NCBI GenBank assembly: GCA_045606045.1
Contig: JAZURE010000040.1
Coordinates: 1 to 41,907, forward strand
From: RGIG8748 sp045606045
Lineage (GTDB): Bacteria; Bacillota; Clostridia; UMGS1810
Reading direction: 5' to 3'
Length of the DNA stretch: 41,907 nt
Below the pieces are notes generated by a model. That model did not search any database and had not been told where the DNA came from. It saw only the letters and a program-made list of their open reading frames with translations. This document shows, piece by piece, positions 22,706-30,477 of this stretch (positions within the stretch are counted from its first letter, which is position 1; every line of letters starts with the position of its first letter). The translations under genes and the position numbers were made by a program.

Positions 22706-22749
22706 TTTAAATATTTAAATAATCCGCTTGTATAAATATATGTTAGAAT
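22706..22749 (+). promoter_or_regulatory. Putative Mor-activated middle/late promoter
   Basis: The sequence has a -10-like TAGAAT (22744-22749) and no acceptable -35. Instead a perfect 14-bp palindrome TTTAAATATTTAAA (22706-22719) is centred about 32 bp upstream of the -10, near -43 relative to the predicted start. That is where Mor/C-type activators bind. It lies right behind the Mor-family gene and its terminator. Confidence 0.6.
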
Positions 22750-22782
22750 TCGACTATAGAAAAGAGGTACAAGGAGCGCGTT

Positions 22783-23154
22783 ATGTTCGAAAATATAATT
22801 CAAGCAGTAATTACAGGTATCGTGAGTTTAATAATATCTACGATAATTGCTATAATAGGATATTTCCTAAAGCAAACCATCGGCCGTGTGTCCAAGTGCG
22901 AGGACAAGCTGAATAAGCTCCCTGATAAGTATGAATCTGCCGAGGAACACAAGCAGGACATCAGGGAGATAAAAACCGAGATTAATGATGTTAAAAAGGA
23001 TATTAAAGGTATTTCAAATGATTTTTTAAAGAAAGAGGATTTCGTCCGCAAGATGGCAGAGATAGATACCAAATTCGAAAGGCTTGAGGACAAGATAGAC
23101 AGAAACGCCAGAGAGACATGCAGTAAGCTTGATAAAATTTTAGAGAGGATATGA
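22783..23154 (+). CDS. Phage membrane protein with coiled-coil tail
   Basis: This 123-residue protein has one N-terminal transmembrane helix (VSLIISTIIAIIGYFL) and a long charged coiled coil (about 45-120). It is the first gene behind the predicted activator-dependent promoter, where Mu has lysis genes. Similar one-TM/coiled-coil proteins act as Rz-like spanins or holin partners, but no lysin is visible nearby. The assignment is open. A good AAGGAG site precedes the ATG. Confidence 0.6.
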   Translation: MFENIIQAVITGIVSLIISTIIAIIGYFLKQTIGRVSKCEDKLNKLPDKYESAEEHKQDIREIKTEINDVKKDIKGISNDFLKKEDFVRKMAEIDTKFERLEDKIDRNARETCSKLDKILERI

Positions 23155-23160
23155 TATAGC

Positions 23161-23493
23161 ATGGATAAGGAAGCAACATTAAAAGCGGTAGCTGATGCTG
23201 CAGCTAAAAAGGCAAATGGTGAAGTATTAAGAACCATAAATGTATTAAGCGGTAAATTTATTGACCTTAAGGTTTTGTGCAGTATAGCAGCCGGCTCCGG
23301 ACTTAAGTTTGATGAAATAATGGAAGCACTTAATTATTTGATGCTTGCAGGATACATACAGGTAAGGAAAATTGAAACTAAGATTGTAGCAGACCTTGCG
23401 GATGTTTCATACAAGGAATGTGAAGCGAGGCTTAGTGCGGAAGGACTAAGCGTGCTAAGAGGTCAAATCGAAGACGGAATGGTTGAGGTGTAG
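23161..23493 (+). CDS. Hypothetical phage protein, possible winged helix
   Basis: This 110-residue protein is mostly helical, and residues 32-75 (FIDLKVLCSIAAGSGLKFDE, then IMEALNYLMLAGYIQVR) read like a winged helix. It lies between the membrane protein and the DUF3486 gene, the position of Mu gp26-type genes. It may help packaging or regulate late genes; neither is shown. Confidence 0.55.
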   Translation: MDKEATLKAVADAAAKKANGEVLRTINVLSGKFIDLKVLCSIAAGSGLKFDEIMEALNYLMLAGYIQVRKIETKIVADLADVSYKECEARLSAEGLSVLRGQIEDGMVEV

Positions 23494-23496
23494 CAC

Positions 23497-24057
23497 ATGG
23501 GCAAGAAGAACAGAAAATGCTCCAAGATAGACCGCTTGCCATTTAAGGTAAAGGATGCCGTGGAGCAAATGATGCTTAATCCTACAGTTACCTATAGAGA
23601 AATTGCAGAATATATCCAAAACAAAGGATATGAAATATCCTTGTCCTCGGTTCAGAGGCATGCTGCCAATCTGAATGAGAGTGCAAGCACACTGCAGATG
23701 GCTCAGGAAAATTTTAAGGTGATGATGAGAGAGCTTGACAAGTATCCTAATCTTGACACCACCGAGGGAATTATAAGACTTCTTTCCAATTACACCCTGG
23801 AGGCGATTAATTCGGTCCCGGAAGAAAAGTGGAAAGACATGGACCCTGTTAAGCTTATGAGGGAAGCAACTGCATTAACCAGAGCTGCGGCATACAAATC
23901 AAAGGTTGATATTGACAACCAAAATCAGCTCGAGCGTGGATTTGAATATGTAAAGGATATGATATTTGAATCCATGTCAGAGGAAAACCCCGGACTTTAT
24001 GAAAGAGTCAAGCGCTTTATTGATAAAAAGCAAAAAGAGGTTTCAGAGGGGGAATAA
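23497..24057 (+). CDS. Small terminase-like protein (DUF3486, Mu gp27 family)
   Basis: This 186-residue protein has a DNA-binding N-terminus (KIDRLPFKVKDAVEQMMLNP, then YREIAEYIQNKGYEISLSSV) and a helical C-terminal part, the DUF3486 layout. In Mu-like phages this family acts as the small terminase subunit that recognises DNA for packaging. The large subunit gene is not adjacent here: a NusG-like gene and 375 bp of non-coding sequence lie between, an unusual insertion. Confidence 0.8.
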   Translation: MGKKNRKCSKIDRLPFKVKDAVEQMMLNPTVTYREIAEYIQNKGYEISLSSVQRHAANLNESASTLQMAQENFKVMMRELDKYPNLDTTEGIIRLLSNYTLEAINSVPEEKWKDMDPVKLMREATALTRAAAYKSKVDIDNQNQLERGFEYVKDMIFESMSEENPGLYERVKRFIDKKQKEVSEGE

Positions 24058-24060
24058 AAT

Positions 24061-24507
24061 ATGATGTATGTTGTAAGTGTAGCAGGCGGCAAAGAGTACA
24101 AAGCCAGAGATGAGCTTAACAAGATAGATGGGGTTCACGCTATACTGCCTACCAATATGCTTTGTATAAGAAGAGGCGGAGCATGGCATGAGGAAGAAAA
24201 AATTCTCATTCCCGGGTATGTGTTCCTGGAGTGCAAATACAACACAAGCATATATTACAAGGTAAAGAATACATACGGCGTTACAAACTGGCTTGGCAGA
24301 GGAAACCCCTCACCGATTACTCCCGATGATGAGAGATTTGTAGAATGTTTGGCAAACGATGGGAAACCAATTCCCGTACTTACATTTGATTCACCATTTG
24401 TACGCAAGGCTATCATAAAGCGGGTGGACAAGCACCGCCGCAGGATTACGGCAACAATAAGAATATTCGATAAGGTACATACGATTACATTCGGATACAG
24501 AGGATAA
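24061..24507 (+). CDS. NusG/LoaP-like transcription elongation (antitermination) protein
   Basis: This 148-residue protein has a NusG N-terminal (NGN) domain: MYVVSVAGGKEYKARDEL, LPTNMLCIRRGG, ILIPGYVFLECK (PGYVF at 51-55), and TNWLGRGNPSPITPDD. The C-terminal end (FVRKAIIKRVDKHRRRITAT, ending TITFGYRG) resembles a KOW domain of LoaP/RfaH-type specialised paralogues, though the usual GPLKG core is missing. Such paralogues bind RNA polymerase and, in LoaP, a leader RNA hairpin to override downstream terminators. It is much shorter than housekeeping NusG. It sits between small and large terminase genes, immediately before a 375-bp hairpin-rich leader. It is probably the late-gene antiterminator of this phage; the family is clear, the role is inference. 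Confidence 0.85.
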   Translation: MMYVVSVAGGKEYKARDELNKIDGVHAILPTNMLCIRRGGAWHEEEKILIPGYVFLECKYNTSIYYKVKNTYGVTNWLGRGNPSPITPDDERFVECLANDGKPIPVLTFDSPFVRKAIIKRVDKHRRRITATIRIFDKVHTITFGYRG

Positions 24508-24882
24508 GGCTACTCCTTCCATAATATACAAATCCAGGATGTACACTCCCCGGTTGATTCGTCCCGGGGAGAAGCTCCCGGACACATAAAAATCTCAATG
24601 GATATTTTTGGTGTTAAATAAGTTTTTAAAGCTTTTTAAAAATTTATTTAAAATCAAAAATCCCAAATGGCGCAGCATGCCCCAATTTGATTATTTTTGA
24701 TTAAAAAAGTCTCTCAAATTGCTTTTTTTAAAATTTAAACGGCTTTTTTGGTTTCGGTCTCAGTTGTGAGGTCGTTAAAAACCCAAAAAAAGCCGTTTAA
24801 ATTCTTTTAAAAAGTTTTTTGGGTGTAACTTGATGATTTGAGACGGTAAAAATGCTTAAAACGGCAAAAAGGCGGTGAGAAA
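24508..24882 (+). promoter_or_regulatory. Multi-hairpin non-coding leader upstream of the large terminase
   Basis: In an otherwise gap-free gene block, these 375 bp hold four strong secondary structures. A is 24546-24571, CTCCCCGG with CCGGGGAG, with an alternative CCGGGG/CTCCCGG pairing ending at 24581. B is 24614-24651, 17 bp with one G-T. C is 24652-24702, AATCAAAAAT with ATTTTTGATT plus inner stems. D is 24732-24803, 18 bp perfect, extended by GGTTT/AAACC. D is followed by CTTTTAAAAAGTTTTTT and looks like a terminator. A is a candidate recognition hairpin for the NusG-like protein. A packaging or topoisomerase site is an alternative. Confidence 0.6.
24732..24820 (+). terminator. Very long terminator-like hairpin before the large terminase gene
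   Basis: Positions 24732-24749 pair perfectly with 24786-24803. Inner pairing extends the stem by about 5 bp and CTCA/TGAG forms an apical stem-loop. The downstream tract CTTTTAAAAAGTTTTTT is U-rich but interrupted. Confidence 0.55.
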
Positions 24883-26328
24883 TTGTTAAACCTCAAGGGA
24901 AACAGTATAAAAACTCTGTCAAGAGCTTTTAGGAAAAATACAGTTTTAAAAATTGAAAAAGATTACGGTGCCGAAATTGCCGATATTTTTGGTGTAAATC
25001 CAAAAGGTCAGAGGAAAGATGATGAGGACTTTAATCATTATGGCAAAATGGAAGATATTCTCCGTGCAGTTCGCAGTGATACCAACTGGCAGGATGTATT
25101 TACACCGAAGCAAAAGCAGAGCATTGATATGATTAAAAACGGCGAAATGAAGCGTCTTAACATACTGGACGGCTCTGTGCGTTCCGGTAAGACATACATA
25201 TCGCTTATAATGTGGGCTCTTATGGTTGCTCAGCGTGACTACGATGCCAAGTTTATCATGGTCGGCAGAACCATGACTACCCTCAAGCGTAACTGCCTTG
25301 AGCTTCTGCAGGAGCTTGTGGGTGATTATAACTTCAGTTTTTCAACCTCGAATAAAGAGGCGGTATTGTTCGGCCGCAAGATTTACCTTGAAGGTGCGGA
25401 CAATGTACTATCAGAAGACAAAATCCGAGGCATGACACTTGCAGGAGCTTACTGTGATGAAATTACGCTTCTGGATGAAGACTTCTTCCGTATGCTTCTC
25501 TCTCGTCTGTCGGTACCCAAAGCTTTTCTGCTCGGAACTACCAACCCGGACAATCCTACTCACTGGCTGATGCGAGACTACATCAATCGTAAGGATGAGA
25601 TTGATTTACTCAACATCAAGTATCTGATAGATGATAATACATTTCTCGACTCTGAATATGTTGCAAAAATCAAGACAGAGTATGTGGGTGTGTTCTATGA
25701 CCGATTTATTCTCGGCAAGTGGACTGCAGCTCAGGGTGTTATATATCCGATATTTGCAAACAACCCCGAAAAGTTCATTATTGATTACATAAACCCCGGA
25801 GAAATAATGTATGCTACCGTGGGCATAGACTTCGGCGGTAATGGTTCGGCTCATGCATTTGTCCTGAACGGTCTTACCAAGGGATATAAAGATGTAATCA
25901 CTCTGGATGAGTGGTATCTGAAAAAAGAAATAAGCCCCGGAGAGCTTGAAGATGAATTTGTTAAATTTGTGCGCAATGCCAAGGAGAAATACAAGGTGTT
26001 CGCTGTTTACCCGGACAATGCGGAAACAACGCTCATTAAAGGCCTTCGCACAAGGGCTGCAAAGGATATGCTTGGAGTGGAAGTAATCAAGTCTAAAAAA
26101 GGTCCGATAATTGACCGCATACGCTTCTACAATATGCTTATGAGCAAAGGAAGATACAAGGTGCTTAAGCACTGTGAGAACCTAATAGAAGCATACAAAA
26201 CGGCGGAGTGGAATTCCAAGTCAGACAAGACCGAGAGACTTGATAACGGTACTTTCAAGATAGATATTCTGGATGCCTGCGAGTATTCTACAGAGTACGA
26301 CCAGAGCACGATTATTGAAGTTGGTTAA
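24883..26328 (+). CDS. Terminase large subunit (PBSX/Terminase_3 type)
   Basis: This 481-residue packaging motor has an ATPase domain with Walker A GSVRSGKT (97-104), Walker B GAYCDEITLL (D192/E193) and coupling motif LLGTTNPDNPTHW. The C-terminal nuclease domain starts with VGIDFGGNGSAHAF (D316 catalytic) and includes VYPDNAE and a late LDACEYS segment. It packages DNA into proheads through the portal. The TTG start at 24883 has a weak GGCGGTGAG site and lies behind the structured leader. The type is that of A118/SPP1-like siphophages rather than Mu gp28. Confidence 0.93.
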   Translation: MLNLKGNSIKTLSRAFRKNTVLKIEKDYGAEIADIFGVNPKGQRKDDEDFNHYGKMEDILRAVRSDTNWQDVFTPKQKQSIDMIKNGEMKRLNILDGSVRSGKTYISLIMWALMVAQRDYDAKFIMVGRTMTTLKRNCLELLQELVGDYNFSFSTSNKEAVLFGRKIYLEGADNVLSEDKIRGMTLAGAYCDEITLLDEDFFRMLLSRLSVPKAFLLGTTNPDNPTHWLMRDYINRKDEIDLLNIKYLIDDNTFLDSEYVAKIKTEYVGVFYDRFILGKWTAAQGVIYPIFANNPEKFIIDYINPGEIMYATVGIDFGGNGSAHAFVLNGLTKGYKDVITLDEWYLKKEISPGELEDEFVKFVRNAKEKYKVFAVYPDNAETTLIKGLRTRAAKDMLGVEVIKSKKGPIIDRIRFYNMLMSKGRYKVLKHCENLIEAYKTAEWNSKSDKTERLDNGTFKIDILDACEYSTEYDQSTIIEVG

Positions 26329-26342
26329 AGGAGTGAAAAACA

Positions 26343-27692
26343 TTGATAAGTGTAGAAACGGCACTGTCAAATGCCGGATTCAGATGTGATACATCTATGC
26401 AGCCTCATATAGCAGAATGGAAGTTATGGTATGAAGGCTATTATGAAAGTTTTCACAGATATATGGTTTTTAACGGAAAAGTACGAACGGAGCAAAAGAG
26501 AGCAGGCCTTAAAATGGCTAAGCGTGTATGCGAGGACTGGTCAAACCTTATATTAAACGAAAAGGTTCTAATCAATACCGGTGATGATAGCGTAAATGAA
26601 GTACTTAAAAAAGTGTTTGATGACAATGATTTTTATGTAAGAGCAAATCAGCTTCTTGAAAAATCCTTTGCTTTTGGAAGCGGTGCCTTTGTGGAATACA
26701 ATTCCCGGGACGGCTCGGCGGTTATGGACTTTATCCCCGGCGATATGATATACCCCATCTCCTGGGAGGGCAAGAAGATAACGGAATGTGCATTCGGAAG
26801 CATTAAGGTATATGGCGGTGTACCGTACATCTATCTTAATATTCATATAAAGGATACTTACGGCAAATACATAATCCAAAATCGTATGTTTACCAAGGAG
26901 GACGGCAAAGAAGTAAATCTCCCTGAGGGTGTGGAAAGAATTGTTCCGACAAATTCAAAGATACCCCGATTTCAGATAATCGGCCCCAATGTAACAAACA
27001 ACATTGAGGAATACAGTCCCCTCGGCATTTCGGTATTTGCCAATGCCATAGATGAGATTAAGGGAGTTGACCTTATATACGACAGCTACCTTAATGAATT
27101 CAAGCTTGGAAAGAAAAGGCTTGTTGTGCCCATGTCAATGACACAGAGAAGTATGGAAGATAACGGAGACTCAACACCGATATTTGATTCAAACGATACT
27201 GTGTTTTATGCCATTCCCGGAAACCCAGAGAACCCCGACAATAAGCTGCAGGAAATAAACATGGAGCTTCGCAACGATGCACACAAGAGTGCGCTTGAAA
27301 CTCATCTGGGGCTACTGTCCGATAAGTGCGGTCTGGGTAAGGATAAATACGAATTTGCAAACGGTACTGCAAAAACGGCTACAGAGGTAATAAGTGAAAA
27401 TTCCGATATGTTCCGAAACCTCAAAAAGCATGAGATTGTGGTTAAGTCGGCTCTCATCGGCGCGGTCAGAGCTATTCTTGATATACTTAAGTATAGCCCC
27501 GATGCGGATATATCCGTGCAGTTTGACGACAGTATCATAGAGGACAGAAATGCAGAATTCACGCGCAGAGTTCAGCTTGTAACAAATCAGGCAATGGCTC
27601 CTTGGGAGCTCAGAGCATATGAGCTTGGCGAAACCGAAGAAGCTGCAAAGGCTGCATGTGCAGTAGTGCAAGAGGATATCCCGGAGGTGTAA
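26343..27692 (+). CDS. Portal protein (Phage_prot_Gp6/SPP1 type)
   Basis: This 449-residue protein has the portal layout: an N-terminal wing (EWKLWYEGYYESFHRYMVFN), a stem/crown middle with SFAFGSGAFVEYNSRDGSAV, and late helices containing KYEFANGTAKTATEVISENS, typical of A118-like portals. Twelve copies would form the DNA channel at one capsid vertex. The start is TTG 26343, with AAGGAG 9 bases upstream. It is placed between terminase and MuF as expected. Confidence 0.9.
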   Translation: MISVETALSNAGFRCDTSMQPHIAEWKLWYEGYYESFHRYMVFNGKVRTEQKRAGLKMAKRVCEDWSNLILNEKVLINTGDDSVNEVLKKVFDDNDFYVRANQLLEKSFAFGSGAFVEYNSRDGSAVMDFIPGDMIYPISWEGKKITECAFGSIKVYGGVPYIYLNIHIKDTYGKYIIQNRMFTKEDGKEVNLPEGVERIVPTNSKIPRFQIIGPNVTNNIEEYSPLGISVFANAIDEIKGVDLIYDSYLNEFKLGKKRLVVPMSMTQRSMEDNGDSTPIFDSNDTVFYAIPGNPENPDNKLQEINMELRNDAHKSALETHLGLLSDKCGLGKDKYEFANGTAKTATEVISENSDMFRNLKKHEIVVKSALIGAVRAILDILKYSPDADISVQFDDSIIEDRNAEFTRRVQLVTNQAMAPWELRAYELGETEEAAKAACAVVQEDIPEV

Positions 27693-27695
27693 CAT

Positions 27696-29405
27696 ATGAT
27701 TACTCCCGATTGGCTCACTTCCGAGCTTGGATATCTGCAGACACACAAGAATTTGCAGGAGAGCATAATCCGTGATGTTGTACGCAGGCTTATAAAAACA
27801 GATTTTAACATGTCCGATACTGCTGCCTGGCAAACAGAGAAGCTGCAGCAGGCAGGTATGGTGTACAGCGATATTGTTTCCGAGGTAAGCAAGCGAACAA
27901 AGAAAAGCACCGAGGATATCCGCAAGGTGTTTGCCGATGCAAAGGTGGAGGTATTCGATTACGGGGATGAGGTTCTCGAAAAAGCCGGATATGTACCTGA
28001 GGAATTTAAAACACTATCGCCAAAGATGTCAAAGATTCTTAATGCGGCATTTAAGAAAACCACAAAAGAAGTCCGAAATCTTACAATGACAACCGCAAGT
28101 ACAACCCAAAACTTGTTTATCCGCAGCTGTGATTTGGCGCATATGCAGATTACAAGCGGTGCATTTACATATCAAGAGGCAATCAAAAATGCAATAAAGA
28201 GTGCTGCCAAAGAAAGTATAAAAATAATATATCCCTCGGGAAAGGTTACAAGTCTGGATGCGGCGGTAAGGCGTGCGGTGCTAACCGGCACAAATCAGAC
28301 GGCAGGTAAGTTGCAGGAGATGCGAGCCGACGATATGAATGTAGACCTCATGGAGATAACCGCTCATAGCGGAGCCCGTCCCGAGCATGCCGCCTGGCAG
28401 GGCAAGGTTGTATCCCGCTCAGGAAGAGCCGGTTATCTTACTTTGACGGAAATCGGATATGGTGAAGTCAAAGGCTTTATGGGTGCAAACTGCAGACACA
28501 ACTGGCATCTATACTTTGAGGGAATATCTAAGAGCGCATACACCAAGGAGCAGCTGGAGGCATTTGCCAATGAGACGGTTACATACAACGGCGAGGAGCT
28601 TGCCGTATGGCAGGCAAGAGACCAACAGAGAGCCATGGAGCGAAGCATACGAAGCAGTAAGCAGCTACTTGTGGCGTATGACGAAGCCGGAAAGAATGTG
28701 TTTACAGACGAAGAGCGTGCACAGTGGCAGGCGGCATTTAATGATGAGGCAGTTAAGCTCAAGGGCAAGGAGGCTAAGCTCAAGGACTTCTGTGAGCAGA
28801 CAGGACTTAACCGTGATAAGTTCAGAGAGCAGGTATTCTCTACTACCACCGAAAACGGTATCAAGGGCTTTGGTAAGAGTGTGAGTCAGAAATCCGTACA
28901 TGCTGCAAAGCAGAGATACAAAGAGTTTGTTTCTGTTGTTGGTGCTGATAATGCTCCCGAAACGCTTGACAAGTATTATGAGCTGAAGTACAATAATAAA
29001 GAATATTACAAATTTTTATCTTTGGATTATAACAGAAAAACGGCTTTGCTAAATAATAAAGAGTTGTTACTTCCAAATGTTGAAAGTGCTACGGCACATG
29101 AAGATAAATTTGTAAAATATCTATTTAATCCAAATAATCCATCCGGTTTTGCAAAAGGTGAAAATTTTAGGAAGAGACTCGGATACAGCATAAATAATTG
29201 GCAAGAGTTAAGAGAAGAAATCCTAAAAAAGGCAAGTCAATATCCTGCAAGATTCAAGGGCAAAATCACATTTGGAGACAAATATGACCAGCAGATGATA
29301 ATATATGGGAAAAATGGTACACCTGCAAATGTAATTGCAAGTTGGTGCTTAGATAATAATGGCATACATCTCACATCAGCATACATTAAGGAGGTCCAAA
29401 AGTGA
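27696..29405 (+). CDS. MuF-type minor capsid protein with C-terminal toxin-like domain (DUF6883-like)
   Basis: This 569-residue protein has two parts. Residues 1-300 are a Phage_min_cap2/MuF head protein, with ITPDWLTSELGYLQTHKNLQ, the conserved VDLMEITAHSGARPEHAAWQ and FMGANCRHNWHLYF. Residues about 300-440 are a helical linker. Residues about 459-569 (starting LPNVESATAHEDKFVKYLFN, with FGDKYDQQMIIYGKNGTP and ending HLTSAYIKEV) resemble DUF6883, a domain found at the C-termini of polymorphic toxins. Base composition turns more AT-rich from about 28915. MuF polymorphic toxins are known in Firmicute temperate phages, where the toxin is thought to be carried in virions. An immunity-like gene overlaps its stop. 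Confidence 0.82.
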   Translation: MITPDWLTSELGYLQTHKNLQESIIRDVVRRLIKTDFNMSDTAAWQTEKLQQAGMVYSDIVSEVSKRTKKSTEDIRKVFADAKVEVFDYGDEVLEKAGYVPEEFKTLSPKMSKILNAAFKKTTKEVRNLTMTTASTTQNLFIRSCDLAHMQITSGAFTYQEAIKNAIKSAAKESIKIIYPSGKVTSLDAAVRRAVLTGTNQTAGKLQEMRADDMNVDLMEITAHSGARPEHAAWQGKVVSRSGRAGYLTLTEIGYGEVKGFMGANCRHNWHLYFEGISKSAYTKEQLEAFANETVTYNGEELAVWQARDQQRAMERSIRSSKQLLVAYDEAGKNVFTDEERAQWQAAFNDEAVKLKGKEAKLKDFCEQTGLNRDKFREQVFSTTTENGIKGFGKSVSQKSVHAAKQRYKEFVSVVGADNAPETLDKYYELKYNNKEYYKFLSLDYNRKTALLNNKELLLPNVESATAHEDKFVKYLFNPNNPSGFAKGENFRKRLGYSINNWQELREEILKKASQYPARFKGKITFGDKYDQQMIIYGKNGTPANVIASWCLDNNGIHLTSAYIKEVQK

Positions 29406-29569
29406 AAATTGAACTGTATGATAATGTTGTTTTAAAAGATGGAAGAACAGCTGCAATCGTTGAAATCTTTAATAAAGAAGTCTTTTTGGCTGATGTTGGT
29501 TCTTCCCCTAAAGATTGGGATACAATCGAAATCACAATAGATGATATCGAAAGTGTTATTAGAGGTTAA
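29402..29569 (+). CDS. Immunity-like protein (DUF4926-like)
   Basis: This 55-residue acidic protein starts at GTG 29402, which shares bases with the toxin gene TGA. AAGGAGG lies 7 bases upstream, inside the toxin-domain coding end, so the two are translationally coupled. The sequence (IELYDNVVLKDGRTAAIVEI, WDTIEITIDDIESVI) fits the DUF4926 pattern, a small beta-rich family often found next to DUF6883-type toxins. It is the probable cognate immunity protein. A terminator follows, so toxin and immunity form the end of a cassette. Confidence 0.72.
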   Translation: MKIELYDNVVLKDGRTAAIVEIFNKEVFLADVGSSPKDWDTIEITIDDIESVIRG

Positions 29570-29576
29570 ATATAAC

Positions 29577-29632
29577 AACCCCTCAGTCTTTGCAACGCAA
29601 ATCCAGCTCCCCTTACACAGGGGAGCCTTTTT
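29577..29632 (+). repeat. Dispersed palindromic repeat ending in an intrinsic terminator
   Basis: The string starting CCCCTCAGTC and ending GCTCCCC-TTACACA-GGGGAGC-CTTTTT has the look of a repeat scattered through clostridial genomes. The final hairpin (GCTCCCC 29606-29612 with GGGGAGC 29620-29626, then T-run 29628-29632) is a standard terminator. The window itself begins with CCTCAGTC, possibly a cut copy. It sits in the middle of the late operon behind the immunity gene. Confidence 0.6.
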
Positions 29633-29650
29633 AGTGGGAGAAATTAAGAA

Positions 29651-29830
29651 ATGACAAAAGGTGAAGCCCGAAGGGCTCTTATAAAAATAGCGGACACCAA
29701 GACGGTTACGAATGAGGATGCAAAATTGCTCAGGCAAATAGCATACAGCTTATGCTTCGAAGACATAAGTGACTGCACAGAAGATGATGCAGCTCATTGC
29801 GACATATTTGAGTGTCCGAACGAAAACTAA
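29651..29830 (+). CDS. Small acidic phage protein, 59 residues
   Basis: The ORF starts at ATG 29651 with GGGAG about 10 bases upstream. The product is acidic and has three late cysteines (DCTEDDAAHCDIFECPN), possibly a metal site. It lies between the toxin-immunity cassette and the scaffold gene, flanked by two terminator-like hairpins. I do not recognise a family. It may be part of the swapped module. Confidence 0.45.
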   Translation: MTKGEARRALIKIADTKTVTNEDAKLLRQIAYSLCFEDISDCTEDDAAHCDIFECPNEN

Positions 29831-29852
29831 ATATTCGAAGGGAGTGTTTCCT

Positions 29853-29907
29853 ATGATAAGGCGAAAGCCGCCTTAAACACCTTGCTATAAGTGCAGGGTG
29901 TTTTTTT
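29853..29907 (+). terminator. Mini-ORF and terminator upstream of the scaffold gene
   Basis: A seven-codon ORF (ATG 29853, TAA 29874-29876) follows AAGGGAG at 8 bases. Its stop abuts an intrinsic terminator: 29875-29885 pairs with 29893-29903, and a T-run ends at 29907. This could be a leader-peptide attenuator or simply an internal terminator that late transcription must pass. Confidence 0.55.
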
Positions 29908-29941
29908 AGTACAAAAATTTAAGACAGGAGGAATTTAAAAA

Positions 29942-30463
29942 ATGGAATTCTTAAAGGAAATCCTCGGCGAAGACCTGTACAATCAGGTTGCCGAAAAACT
30001 CAAAGGCAATGACAAGGTTAAGCTTGTCAACATTGCCGACGGTTCATATGTAGAAAAAGCTACACATGAAGCCGAAATCAAAAAGGCAAAAGAAGCCGTG
30101 GCAGTACCGGAGGGTAAGTCCTTGGTAGACACCTCTGAGTACGATACTCTTAAGGCCGACAAAGAAAAGCTCGAAAAGGATTTTGCCAAGCATAAGTTTG
30201 AGTCTGCTCTTGACCTTAAGCTTGCATCCAGCGGTGCAAGAAATACCAAAGCACTTAGGGGCTTACTTGATATGGATAAGATTGAGCTTGGCGAGGATGG
30301 TCTTACAGGCTTCGATGAGCAGCTTGAGACCATCAAGGCTGAAAATGATTATCTGTTTGCAGTACCCGGTGCAAGCGGTATGCCTCAGGGCAATCCCGAA
30401 GCAAAGCTTGACCCGGTAGAAAAAGCATTCCTGGACAAAAACCCGGGATTAAAAATTGATTAA
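29942..30463 (+). CDS. Capsid scaffold protein (phage minor structural GP20 family)
   Basis: This 173-residue protein has the scaffold layout: a short N-terminal module (MEFLKEILGEDLYNQVAEKL), a long charged coiled coil with KADKEKLEKDFAKHKFESAL, then a C-terminal helical capsid-binding part ending EKAFLDKNPGLKID. It directs capsid assembly and leaves the prohead. It is directly upstream of the capsid gene, as usual. A good GGAGG site precedes the ATG. Confidence 0.85.
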   Translation: MEFLKEILGEDLYNQVAEKLKGNDKVKLVNIADGSYVEKATHEAEIKKAKEAVAVPEGKSLVDTSEYDTLKADKEKLEKDFAKHKFESALDLKLASSGARNTKALRGLLDMDKIELGEDGLTGFDEQLETIKAENDYLFAVPGASGMPQGNPEAKLDPVEKAFLDKNPGLKID

Positions 30464-30477
30464 GGAGGTCATAAATT

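Noticed and set aside
24508..24882. Central strong gyrase site as in Mu
   Set aside because: It lies about 12 kb from the left end, probably not the centre of the element, and the hairpin content fits RNA-level control better; not excluded experimentally.
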